Assembly: GCA_016929175.1 (NCBI GenBank)
Contig: JAFGJI010000137.1
Span: 1-6,620 of the forward strand
Reading direction: 5' to 3'
Source of the DNA: Thermoplasmatota archaeon
Lineage (GTDB): Archaea > Thermoplasmatota > Penumbrarchaeia > Penumbrarchaeales > Penumbrarchaeaceae
DNA: 6,620 nucleotides
Under the pieces are notes generated by a model that saw only the letters and a list, made by a program, of their open reading frames with translations, was not told the origin of the DNA and made no database searches. A program made the position numbers and the translations under genes. Every line of letters begins with the position of its first letter. The stretch's first letter is position 1. Below, one piece after another: positions 1 to 5,448 of this stretch.

Positions 1-163
1 CAAGTAGACCGTCCTTGTCCCTTGCTCTCTCCAGCAGTTCCTCCCTGGGGATGGGTTCATCACTGTCCCAGATGTCAATATCCGCATGACGGGCCAGTTC
101 CTCCACTGGTTCTTTCGGCAGGCTCCTTGTCACAAGTATCTTGGGTCTTCTTTCCATTTCCAT
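1..163 (-). CDS. D-2-hydroxyacid dehydrogenase, glyoxylate/hydroxypyruvate reductase (GyaR-like), 5' part only
   Basis: Reading leftward from an ATG at 163 gives 54 open codons that run off the left edge, so only the N-terminus is present. The peptide has RPKILVTRSLPKEPVEELA followed by DIDIWDSDEPIPREELLERA. This resembles the opening of archaeal glyoxylate reductases: a first beta strand (PKxxxTR), a helix, a second strand with W, then the PIPREEL helix. By family, these NAD(P)H enzymes reduce glyoxylate or hydroxypyruvate in the cytoplasm. The catalytic Arg/Glu/His and the Rossmann fold lie outside the window and cannot be checked. A minus-strand AAGGAG sits 5 bases before the ATG at 163; an in-frame ATG at 157 is the alternative start. 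The gene diverges from the ATPase operon at 285. Other members of the D-hydroxyacid dehydrogenase superfamily, such as phosphoglycerate dehydrogenase, remain possible but fit the PIPREEL segment less well. Confidence 0.8.
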   Translation of the reverse strand, partial: MEMERRPKILVTRSLPKEPVEELARHADIDIWDSDEPIPREELLERARDKDGLL

Positions 164-207
164 TCCTTCTCCTTCCCGGAAAGGGGCGGGAATGGGCCAT
201 ACTAACT

Positions 208-220
208 AAATTATAATAAT
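208..220. promoter_or_regulatory. AT-rich promoter element between divergent genes
   Basis: The 121-bp gap between the divergent starts (163 minus, 285 plus) contains one clearly AT-rich block, AAATTATAATAAT, in otherwise GC-rich DNA. It could serve as a TATA box in either direction. Rightward, a start about 25 bp downstream would leave a leader of roughly 40 bases for the ATPase gene. Leftward, it would leave roughly 25 bases for the dehydrogenase gene. A second, weaker candidate (CCTATACGAT) lies at 227-236. No transcript data support either choice, and one shared bidirectional element is only an inference. Confidence 0.4.
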
Positions 221-284
221 GATTGCCCTATACGATTTCCACGGTCCCGGTTGCCTTGGCAGCCTGGGGGGCGGAGGATGACAT

Positions 285-1730
285 ATGGCCCTGAAGACTT
301 TTTCCAGTGCAAAGGAATTGATGGGATCGGGTTACAAACCCCGAACGGCCAGGGAGGCCCTGGCTGGAGAGATCCTAGGGAGGATGAAGGATCATCGGGC
401 AAAGGGATATTCCATAGACGAATCCATGGCGTTCCTCTTCCCGAGAACGATCATCGAAAGCGAGGTACTCGAGAGTCTCGTGGCGGCACTACTCGGGGGT
501 TCACACATACTTCTTTTCGGCCCTTCGGGTACCGGAAAGACATCGCTGGCCAAGGAACTATGGACCCTGTTCCCGAAGGAGGTATACGCCGTCAAGGGCT
601 GCCCGGTCCAGGATGATCCGATGTCCGTCGTGGACCCGGATTACTACCGGAGGGTGCCATGCTGCCCGTCCTGCGAGTCCCGTTTCGGAACACCGGGAAT
701 GGATTTCGATCCCTCCAATATCGACCCTTCGAAGGTCCCTGTCAGTGTGATCAGGTTGAAGGAGGGTTACGGACTTGCCAGGGTCCAGGGCTCCTCCGAG
801 GTCTTCCCGGACAATCTCACCGGAGTATACAATCTTCACAAGCTCGAGGAGCTCGGAGACCCTACGAGCCCCCTTGTTCTGGAACCCGGAAAGCTGCTCC
901 AGGCCAACAGAGGGCTGCTGCTCGTCGATGAGGTGGGGAAGCTGCCTCTCGGCACCCAGAACGTTCTGCTCCAGGCCCTTCAGGAAGGCATAGTCACACC
1001 CGCGAAATCCAGGGAGACCTTCCCTGCAGGCTTCGTTGCCATCACCACCTCCAACCTCAGGGACCTGGATGCCATCAACGAACCCCTCAACGACAGGCTC
1101 TCCAACATCTACATGGATTACATCAAGGACCATCTGAAGAACCGGTCCATAATCGAGGTGTCCCTCAGCCCCGGATCGAAGAACGTCATGGTCCCGGAGA
1201 TATACATGCATGCCGCGGTTTTCGTCGTGGAGGCATGGAGGGACCTGTCTGTGGACATACCGGAACTCTCGGAGGTTGGGTCGAACAGGACGATACTTGA
1301 TACGATATCCAGGTCCGTTGCTTTTGCGGAGATAGCCGATGAGGTCTCAGTATCCAGGGAAAGTTTCGAGAAAGGCGTGAGGGACGCCCTCTACGGAAGG
1401 ATCCGGGCCAGAGGAGGGGATTCGTTCCTCAGGAACGAGGAGATCGTCAGGGAGTTCCTGCTCGGAAACATGGAGCTGTCCATCGAGAGGGGTTTCAGGA
1501 TGTACTGGTGCACGTTCTTCAGGAGGGAACTGGATTCGAGCGTATCCAGAGCCGAGAAGCTGGCCCGCTCTCTCTCATCGGGGACCGTGCCTGTTGGAGG
1601 GGACGGGGATGCCCTGCGGAGATTCATCCTCTCCATGGAGAGGATGCGGGGCCCGAATTCCGAGGAGCAGGCCGTCTCCAAAGTGGCTTCCATAATGAAC
1701 TCCATGAAGGATTTCGGATGCAGGGAGTGA
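285..1730 (+). CDS. MoxR/Mg-chelatase-like AAA+ ATPase, partner of the downstream VWA protein
   Basis: This is a 481-residue cytoplasmic P-loop ATPase. Walker A is GPSGTGKTS (79-87) and Walker B is LLLVDEV (211-217, D215/E216). Sensor 1 is ITTSN (253-257), and a likely arginine finger is R271 in NEPLNDRLSN. A sensor-2/lid segment follows with R335 (GSNRTILD) and the helix RSVAFAEIADEVSVS. The phrase KLLQANRGLLLVDEVGKLP and the QxxLLQALQEG helix resemble the helix-2-insert clade (MoxR, ChlI/BchI and relatives). About 125 residues separate Walker A and B, longer than in typical MoxR proteins. This stretch holds four cysteines (C106, C126, C127, C130), suggesting a metal-binding or redox insert. 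The C-terminal ~90 residues are helical and unassigned. The ATG at 285 is supported by GGAGG at 273-277, 7 bases upstream. Known relatives work as rings with VWA partners to remodel proteins or insert metals; the client is unknown. A true Mg-chelatase role is unlikely, as no tetrapyrrole genes are visible. Confidence 0.85.
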   Translation: MALKTFSSAKELMGSGYKPRTAREALAGEILGRMKDHRAKGYSIDESMAFLFPRTIIESEVLESLVAALLGGSHILLFGPSGTGKTSLAKELWTLFPKEVYAVKGCPVQDDPMSVVDPDYYRRVPCCPSCESRFGTPGMDFDPSNIDPSKVPVSVIRLKEGYGLARVQGSSEVFPDNLTGVYNLHKLEELGDPTSPLVLEPGKLLQANRGLLLVDEVGKLPLGTQNVLLQALQEGIVTPAKSRETFPAGFVAITTSNLRDLDAINEPLNDRLSNIYMDYIKDHLKNRSIIEVSLSPGSKNVMVPEIYMHAAVFVVEAWRDLSVDIPELSEVGSNRTILDTISRSVAFAEIADEVSVSRESFEKGVRDALYGRIRARGGDSFLRNEEIVREFLLGNMELSIERGFRMYWCTFFRRELDSSVSRAEKLARSLSSGTVPVGGDGDALRRFILSMERMRGPNSEEQAVSKVASIMNSMKDFGCRE

Positions 1731-1734
1731 TCCC

Positions 1735-1742
1735 AGGGGGAA
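1735..1742 (+). promoter_or_regulatory. Purine-rich ribosome-binding site supporting a TTG start
   Basis: AGGGGGAA lies 7 bases before the TTG at 1750, inside the 19-bp gap after the ATPase stop codon. It is a weak Shine-Dalgarno match, but the spacing is right and no in-frame ATG occurs near the N-terminus. The ATG at 1763 is out of frame. The main alternative is an in-frame GTG at 1798, preceded by a G-rich stretch, which would shorten the VWA protein by 16 residues. Confidence 0.45.
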
Positions 1743-1749
1743 TTTCCGC

Positions 1750-3690
1750 TTGAAGGTCGAAAATGATATCCCGTATCCCCATATCGAGGGGGCGGGAGTG
1801 GTCCTTCCCGATTGCTCCAGAGGGATCTACCGGCCCTTCAGATTGACCGCCGGTGAAAAGAGGGACCTCATCAAGGGGCTTGCGGAGAAGGGCCTGAAGG
1901 GTCTCGATGAATTCCTTGCGGATCCAGGGGACTCAGGAGCGGTGGTCGACAGACTCGAGGAGCTCCGCCGGAGGATATCGGAGCAGCTCGAGCAGGTAAG
2001 GACGAGAAGGAGAGAGTCCCTGGATGAGGAGATACGCAGGCTCACCAGGAGCGGAGCCATGGTCCAAGACAGTGTCGAAGACGGTCTTCTCGAGGACCCT
2101 TCCGCCTTCAGAAGGTATTCATCCGATCAGATCAGAGGGGAGATACTGGCATCCGACCTGATATCCGTTCTCGAAGGAAGGGAGGAGACAACCGAACGGG
2201 TCGAGAAGCACGGTCTGTTCGCAAGGATCTGGAATGCCATCAAACGCTTTTTCACATGGCTTGCAGAGAAGTTCCTGTCCCTGATCGGCCGGATAGGACG
2301 CCTCTTCCGGAGAAAGGGAAAGAGGAATGAAGCCAGGGGCCAGGATGGGTCGAAGCGGCCCAGAGGCGCGATCTCGCTCCCCTTCCCCGGACTGGAGAGG
2401 GACCTGTCAGGATGGGAGGAGAGATTGGATGGAAGGCTCGAGGAGGACAGACACCTCCAGAAGGCCGTCAACAGGAAGATCTCCGACAGGTACGGTTACG
2501 ATCCCGGCAGGATACGCTTAAAAAAGGCCTATGACCCCGAATGGTACAGGGAAGAGGCCAGGAAGGTTCTGGAGGAGGAGGTCTCCGAAGCCGCGGGCAG
2601 GAAGAGCAAAGACCTCGAGAATGAGAAGGCGTCAAGGATCCGTGACAGGGACCAGAGGATGGAGAGGGAAAGGAAGATCAAGGATCAGATAATGAAGCTG
2701 GAAAAGCAATTTGACGCGGAAGAGGAGGCGAAGGAGAAAAAGCTCGACGAGATGAGCTCCGGTGAGATGAAAAAAGAGCTCCTCCATACCCTCTCCTTCA
2801 TGGGATATCTGGAAAGGTCGGACCCGCGTCAGACACTTGAGGAGGCTTCTTACCAGTGGGAGATCACGGAAGCCCTGGTGGAAAAGTTCTCCGAGTTCAT
2901 CCTGGCGGAGATCCTGCAGGCAAGGAACCCGATCATGGATAGAAGGGGTAGGCAGATATCCGATGCGGGTGTCTACGAGAAAGCCAGGATGCGTACGGTC
3001 AACGAGGAAGCCCGGATGGATATTCTGCAGACCATGGTCAATGCAAGGCTGAACCATCCGGGGGACCGAGAGATAGAACCCTTCGATATCATCGTCCACC
3101 GGGAGGTTACAACATCCGAGCTTCATGCCGTCCTTTTGGTCGATGTCAGCGGGTCCATGGAGGAGAACATGAGGCTCGAGGCGGCGAAGAGGTCGGTCCT
3201 GGCCCTGAGCCAGGCGATAAAACGGGAGAATCCGAGAAACAAGGTGGATATGATAGCCATCTCCACCCGTGCCCGTCCTGTTACCCTCAAGGAGGTAATG
3301 TCTTTGGAGCCTCACGGGTTCACGAACCTCCAGGAGGGCTTTGCCCTCGCCCGGGCCCTTTTCGAAGGGTCGCGCTCTGACCGCCATCTGCTCTTCCTGA
3401 TAACGGACGGTCTTCCCGAAGCCTACATCGACGGATCGGGAGTTCCGGTTGCCGGGGACCTGAAAATGGCAATGAACCTGACCCTGGCCGAGGTCTCGGC
3501 ACTGGACCGTGTACATGATCTGTCATTCGAGGTCTTCCTCCTTGAACCCGGGGATGAGACCTTCGTGTCCGCCGCAAAAAGGATCGCCAGGGCGGGAGGC
3601 GGAAATGTCATAATAGCCGACCCGAAAGAGCTTGCCTACAAGGTCATAGGCGAATACATATCCGGGGACCGGATCCTGGAGGGTATCTGA
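1750..3690 (+). CDS. Large coiled-coil protein with C-terminal VWA domain (MoxR-partner type)
   Basis: This is a 646-residue protein. The C-terminal domain (about 455-640) is a von Willebrand factor A fold. It opens with HAVLLVDVSGSM and has all MIDAS elements: DxSxS at D465/S467/S469, T525 in GFTNLQEG, and D553 in LITDGLPEAY. It should therefore bind Mg2+ or a similar ion and a partner acidic residue. The rest is not a family I recognise. Residues 30-150 are charged and helical. Residues 154-193 form an aromatic/basic segment (ARIWNAIKRFFTWLAEKFLS, then RIGRLFRRKGKR) that may lie along a membrane. Residues 260-345 are a highly charged probable coiled coil, followed by a helical linker (395-450). 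There is no signal peptide or true transmembrane span, so a cytoplasmic or membrane-surface location is likely. The gene follows the ATPase by 19 bp and is probably co-transcribed. By analogy with ViaA, ChlD, CbbO and NorD, it should be the ATPase's adaptor or substrate-binding partner. The TTG start is less certain than the gene itself. Confidence 0.85.
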   Translation: MKVENDIPYPHIEGAGVVLPDCSRGIYRPFRLTAGEKRDLIKGLAEKGLKGLDEFLADPGDSGAVVDRLEELRRRISEQLEQVRTRRRESLDEEIRRLTRSGAMVQDSVEDGLLEDPSAFRRYSSDQIRGEILASDLISVLEGREETTERVEKHGLFARIWNAIKRFFTWLAEKFLSLIGRIGRLFRRKGKRNEARGQDGSKRPRGAISLPFPGLERDLSGWEERLDGRLEEDRHLQKAVNRKISDRYGYDPGRIRLKKAYDPEWYREEARKVLEEEVSEAAGRKSKDLENEKASRIRDRDQRMERERKIKDQIMKLEKQFDAEEEAKEKKLDEMSSGEMKKELLHTLSFMGYLERSDPRQTLEEASYQWEITEALVEKFSEFILAEILQARNPIMDRRGRQISDAGVYEKARMRTVNEEARMDILQTMVNARLNHPGDREIEPFDIIVHREVTTSELHAVLLVDVSGSMEENMRLEAAKRSVLALSQAIKRENPRNKVDMIAISTRARPVTLKEVMSLEPHGFTNLQEGFALARALFEGSRSDRHLLFLITDGLPEAYIDGSGVPVAGDLKMAMNLTLAEVSALDRVHDLSFEVFLLEPGDETFVSAAKRIARAGGGNVIIADPKELAYKVIGEYISGDRILEGI

Positions 3691-3691
3691 T

Positions 3692-4165
3692 TCAGGACCT
3701 GACAACCAGCGTCAGGAATATGAAGAGTGCAAGCCCGGCACCCAGGATGACCCCTATCACGGCAAGCAGGGGTTTGAGTATCGGAGCCGCTGACCAGTGT
3801 ATTATGTTGAAGATCGTATCGTCTGGATATCCCACCCTCATTATGAACTTGAAATAGATCCATATCCCCCATATCACGAGACCGGAGATCAATACGGGTA
3901 TGGAGATGATCTTCGCCTTCTTCTGTCCGAACCTGAAGGTGAACAGCGATGTCACGATCGCCATGGCGCCGTAGGTCATGACGAAGGAGATGATCAGGAA
4001 GGTCCATTCGTTGTTGTGGTAGTCATGTTCGGAACTGTCTTCTTCCTCACCCATGGCTTCCCCGGTCATCAGAGGGATGGTCAGGAACAGAAAGATCAAA
4101 AACAGGAGCATAGCACCGGCTGGACCTTTCATCGGCAGAGCTACCCCATCAACCCTTCGGTGCAT
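3692..4165 (-). CDS. Small membrane protein with signal-like N-terminus and three further TM segments
   Basis: This 157-residue protein belongs to no family I recognise. Residues 17-34 form a very hydrophobic stretch (AMLLFLIFLFLTIPLM), either a cleavable signal or a first helix. A short acidic, His-containing segment follows (EEEDSSEHDYHNN, about 40-52). Three more hydrophobic spans lie at about 54-76, 85-108 and 128-155. The loop after the second TM span (QKKAK, 81-85) is basic, suggesting it faces the cytoplasm. The ATG at 4165 is favoured by GGTGG on the minus strand 7 bases upstream; an in-frame Met at residue 12 (codon 4130-4132) would give a more conventional signal peptide. The gene lies 40 bp downstream of the RAM-domain gene with no evident terminator, so the two may be co-transcribed. 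Its stop is one base from that of the VWA gene on the opposite strand. No transport or catalytic motif is visible. Confidence 0.75.
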   Translation of the reverse strand: MHRRVDGVALPMKGPAGAMLLFLIFLFLTIPLMTGEAMGEEEDSSEHDYHNNEWTFLIISFVMTYGAMAIVTSLFTFRFGQKKAKIISIPVLISGLVIWGIWIYFKFIMRVGYPDDTIFNIIHWSAAPILKPLLAVIGVILGAGLALFIFLTLVVRS

Positions 4166-4172
4166 TAGAGGT

Positions 4173-4178
4173 CCACCC
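4173..4178 (-). promoter_or_regulatory. Ribosome-binding site fixing the 4165 start
   Basis: On the minus strand this reads GGGTGG, a fair match to the archaeal GGTGA-type Shine-Dalgarno. Its spacing of 7 bases from the ATG at 4165 favours that start over the internal Met codon at 4130-4132, which has only a distant GGGG. Confidence 0.45.
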
Positions 4179-4205
4179 GACGCAAGGGAAATGTCTTCCC
4201 CCCGC

Positions 4206-4442
4206 TCAATTGAACTTGATGCCCGTCAGGGTCTTGGTGTCTATTACCCCGGGTATCGACCTGACCTTCTCCACAACTATCTGTCCAAGGGTGTTGAAGT
4301 CCCTGGCTTCGATCTTTGCAATAAGGTCGTACTCGCCGAAAAGGGGGTGGAGCTCGACGATCTCCGGAACGTTCATGAGGGCCTTGAAAACATCATGCTC
4401 CTTGGCCGGCGCGGTGCTAATGAGAATGAAACCTATTACCAT
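4206..4442 (-). CDS. Stand-alone Lrp/AsnC ligand-binding (RAM) domain protein
   Basis: This 78-residue protein consists only of the RAM/AsnC ligand-binding domain: beta strand VIGFILIST (2-10), helix DVFKALMNVPEI (17-28), then LHPLFGEYDLIAKIEA (31-46). The last has the family's GxYD turn (G36, Y38, D39). A helix (NTLGQIVVEKV) and the closing strand GVIDTKTLTGI follow. In the Lrp/FFRP family this domain dimerises or octamerises and binds amino acids or other small effectors between subunits. The N-terminal helix-turn-helix is absent, and the clean start shows this is no truncation: the ATG at 4442 has GGTGA (4449-4453) six bases upstream and a good TATA box further up. Such solo RAM proteins are known in archaea and may modulate full-length Lrp proteins or act as amino-acid sensors. 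The target cannot be told from here. The small membrane protein gene follows on the same strand. Confidence 0.9.
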   Translation of the reverse strand: MVIGFILISTAPAKEHDVFKALMNVPEIVELHPLFGEYDLIAKIEARDFNTLGQIVVEKVRSIPGVIDTKTLTGIKFN

Positions 4443-4475
4443 CTGACCTCACCTGAGCGAGCAATCGTGGAGAAA

Positions 4476-4490
4476 CCCTATATACTTTTC
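4476..4490 (-). promoter_or_regulatory. BRE/TATA promoter for the RAM-domain gene
   Basis: On the minus strand this reads GAAAAGTATATAGGG: a purine-rich BRE-like run followed by a TATATA core at 4479-4484. A start about 25 bp downstream falls near 4455, leaving a leader of about 12 bases that contains the GGTGA ribosome-binding site (4449-4453) ahead of the ATG at 4442. The agreement of TATA, leader and Shine-Dalgarno makes this the best-supported promoter in the window. Confidence 0.65.
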
Positions 4491-4603
4491 GCCGTGGAAA
4501 AAGGTCGCAGTTCATCCCCCTGACCTGATACCTTTCGACCTCCGGGCCAACCGGCAAAATGATCGAAGCATTCTTTATGTTGATATTACACACATTTACC
4601 ATA

Positions 4604-4612
4604 CTTTAATTA
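4604..4612 (+). promoter_or_regulatory. Weak candidate TATA box for the THEP1-like gene
   Basis: CTTTAATTA stands out in the 236-bp divergent gap between the RAM gene start (4442) and the NTPase start (4679). A start about 25 bp downstream would give a leader of roughly 45-50 bases. The match to a TATA consensus is modest, and an AT-rich stretch at 4571-4590 is an alternative. I see no RNA gene or convincing small ORF in the rest of this gap. Confidence 0.3.
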
Positions 4613-4667
4613 GGGTCGTTCCCATTACCCCTGTTGCTCCCCGGGATGCATGACAGGTTTTTCGGCT

Positions 4668-4674
4668 GGTGAGG
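4668..4674 (+). promoter_or_regulatory. Ribosome-binding site deciding a GTG start
   Basis: GGTGAGG is an excellent archaeal Shine-Dalgarno match. It ends 4 bases before the GTG at 4679; the GGTGA core is 6 bases away. It supports GTG as the start, which places the P-loop at the usual position near the N-terminus. Confidence 0.65.
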
Positions 4675-4678
4675 ATAA

Positions 4679-5251
4679 GTGACCAAGAAGATAAAGATAG
4701 GCATTACAGGTTTACCGGGGGCGGGAAAGACCCACGCCCTCAGAAAGGTGGTCGAGATGCTGGAAGCGGAGGGAGTGAAGGTCGGGGGCATGATCACCGA
4801 TGCCATCATAGAAAATGGCAAGAAAGTTGGCTTCATGGTCCAGGACCTGCTTACAAAGGAGGAAGGTGTCCTTGCCCATATCGAATCCAGATCCGAGGTC
4901 AGATTCCTCGATTATGGTGTGAACATGGATGTCCTGGACAACATAGGGGTGAATGCCATCAACACCTCCATCGACGGGGCGGATGTCATTGTCATTGACG
5001 AGGTCGGGAAGCTCGAGGTGGAATCCCACAATTTCGTCGAGGTCGTGAAAGATGCCCTCGAAGCCGACAAACCTCTCCTTCTCACCCTCCACAAGAAATC
5101 CAGAAATCCGCTTCTTCAGGATATCAGAAGAAGGGACGATGTCAGGATCCTCGAAGTGACCCCCATCAACAAGAACATCCTTCCGTACAAGATAATCCCT
5201 CTCATCAAGGAGGAGATCGGCGCGCGCCCGCTGCACGAGATGTACACCTGA
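4679..5251 (+). CDS. THEP1-type nucleoside-triphosphatase (P-loop NTPase)
   Basis: This 190-residue protein has a near-N-terminal Walker A, GLPGAGKTH (11-19), and Walker B, VIVIDEVGKLE (103-113, D107/E108). Between them is the THEP1 signature: GGMITDAIIENGKKVGFMVQ (36-55) and then the LLTKEEGVLAHI segment (57-68). A strand ending in LLTLHKKSRNPL (134-145), with the family's conserved His, follows, and then EVTPINKNILP (159-169). Length and motif order match the bacterial/archaeal THEP1 family, cytoplasmic enzymes shown in vitro to hydrolyse ATP, GTP and other NTPs slowly. The physiological role is unsettled, and the vertebrate homologue is cancer-related NTPase. The start is GTG with a strong GGTGAGG upstream. 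The gene diverges from the RAM-domain unit and stands alone, with about 200 bp before the next gene. The P-loop and DE pair are intact, so it should be active. No partner is evident from the context. Confidence 0.9.
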   Translation: MTKKIKIGITGLPGAGKTHALRKVVEMLEAEGVKVGGMITDAIIENGKKVGFMVQDLLTKEEGVLAHIESRSEVRFLDYGVNMDVLDNIGVNAINTSIDGADVIVIDEVGKLEVESHNFVEVVKDALEADKPLLLTLHKKSRNPLLQDIRRRDDVRILEVTPINKNILPYKIIPLIKEEIGARPLHEMYT

Positions 5252-5293
5252 ACCCTTTTCGCGCCCCGGGGAACCTTTCAAGATCTCTCGATA

Positions 5294-5305
5294 TTTATAT
5301 ATAAA
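5294..5305. promoter_or_regulatory. Palindromic TATA element after the NTPase gene
   Basis: TTTATATATAAA is a perfect 12-bp palindrome and the strongest TATA-like sequence in the gap between 5251 and 5449. Rightward it predicts a start near 5325-5330, which would give the beta-propeller gene a leader of about 120 bases. Because it is symmetrical, direction cannot be read from it. It may be the main promoter, an upstream alternative to 5371-5385, or unused. Confidence 0.45.
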
Positions 5306-5319
5306 GAAGGGCTGTTTGC

Positions 5320-5338
5320 ACCTTGCCAGCTTCAAGGT
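5320..5338. repeat. Short dyad (ACCTTG-N7-CAAGGT)
   Basis: Six-base inverted arms at 5320-5325 and 5333-5338 flank a 7-base centre. The dyad lies where transcription from the 5294-5305 TATA box would begin, so it could be an operator or a small 5' hairpin. Arms this short can arise by chance. Confidence 0.3.
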
Positions 5339-5341
5339 TTG

Positions 5342-5368
5342 GTACACGCTTCGTTACAACCCGTGTAC
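5342..5368. repeat. Inverted repeat, candidate operator (GTACACG-N13-CGTGTAC)
   Basis: Perfect 7-base inverted arms lie at 5342-5348 and 5362-5368, with centres 20 bp apart, about two helical turns. That spacing suits a dimeric regulator binding one DNA face. The repeat ends two bases before the TATA-like block at 5371-5385, covering the BRE and upstream region of the putative promoter for the propeller gene. Neither the regulator nor any effect on expression can be inferred. Confidence 0.45.
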
Positions 5369-5370
5369 AG

Positions 5371-5385
5371 TAATATACTTATATG
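5371..5385 (+). promoter_or_regulatory. TATA-like promoter proximal to the propeller gene
   Basis: The block contains two overlapping TATA-like octamers, TAATATAC (5371-5378) and CTTATATG (5378-5385). A start near 5405-5410 would leave a leader of about 40 bases before the ATG at 5449, with GGAGG at 5436-5440. It sits directly after the inverted repeat at 5342-5368, as expected for a regulated archaeal promoter. Confidence 0.45.
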
Positions 5386-5445
5386 CCTACTTTGGATGAA
5401 TTGGCTGTAGGAGACGATGGACTGACAATCCGATCGGAGGTATAG
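5383..5445 (+). other. Possible 20-codon upstream ORF
   Basis: An ATG at 5383 opens a 20-codon frame (MPTLDELAVG...RSEV) ending in TAG at 5443-5445, three bases before the propeller ATG. The Shine-Dalgarno of the propeller gene lies in its last codons, so translating it could affect initiation downstream. Against it: no ribosome-binding site precedes the ATG, and its start overlaps the nearer TATA-like element. It could be expressed only from the upstream promoter at 5294-5305. It may well be chance. Confidence 0.15.
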
Positions 5446-5448
5446 CAC

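Noticed and set aside
558..1211. 217-codon minus-strand frame inside the ATPase gene
   Set aside because: It overlaps the Walker A-B region, and its translation has no recognisable motif or ribosome-binding site.
2632..3516. 294-codon open frame on the minus strand, antisense to the VWA gene
   Set aside because: Low-complexity His/Arg/Gly-rich translation with no domain; the plus strand encodes an unmistakable MIDAS domain here. It is a shadow of GC-rich coding sequence.
4053..4523. 156-codon plus-strand frame spanning the RAM gene and part of the membrane gene
   Set aside because: It runs antisense through two minus-strand genes with clear domains, TM spans and Shine-Dalgarno sites.
4502..4541. 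AGGTCG ... CGACCT inverted arms in the divergent gap
   Set aside because: Arms of only six bases with a 28-base spacer are expected by chance.
4417..4602. 61-codon minus-strand frame upstream of the RAM gene
   Set aside because: It reads through the RAM promoter and overlaps the RAM start; it has no motif and no ribosome-binding site worth the name.
5252..5280. Possible terminator after the NTPase gene (CCTTTTCGCG and CCCCGGGG)
   Set aside because: No convincing stem followed by a U-run; CCCCGGGG is only a self-complementary octamer with no loop.
4712..5347. 211-codon minus-strand frame over the NTPase gene
   Set aside because: The plus-strand THEP1 motifs are intact; the antisense translation is featureless.
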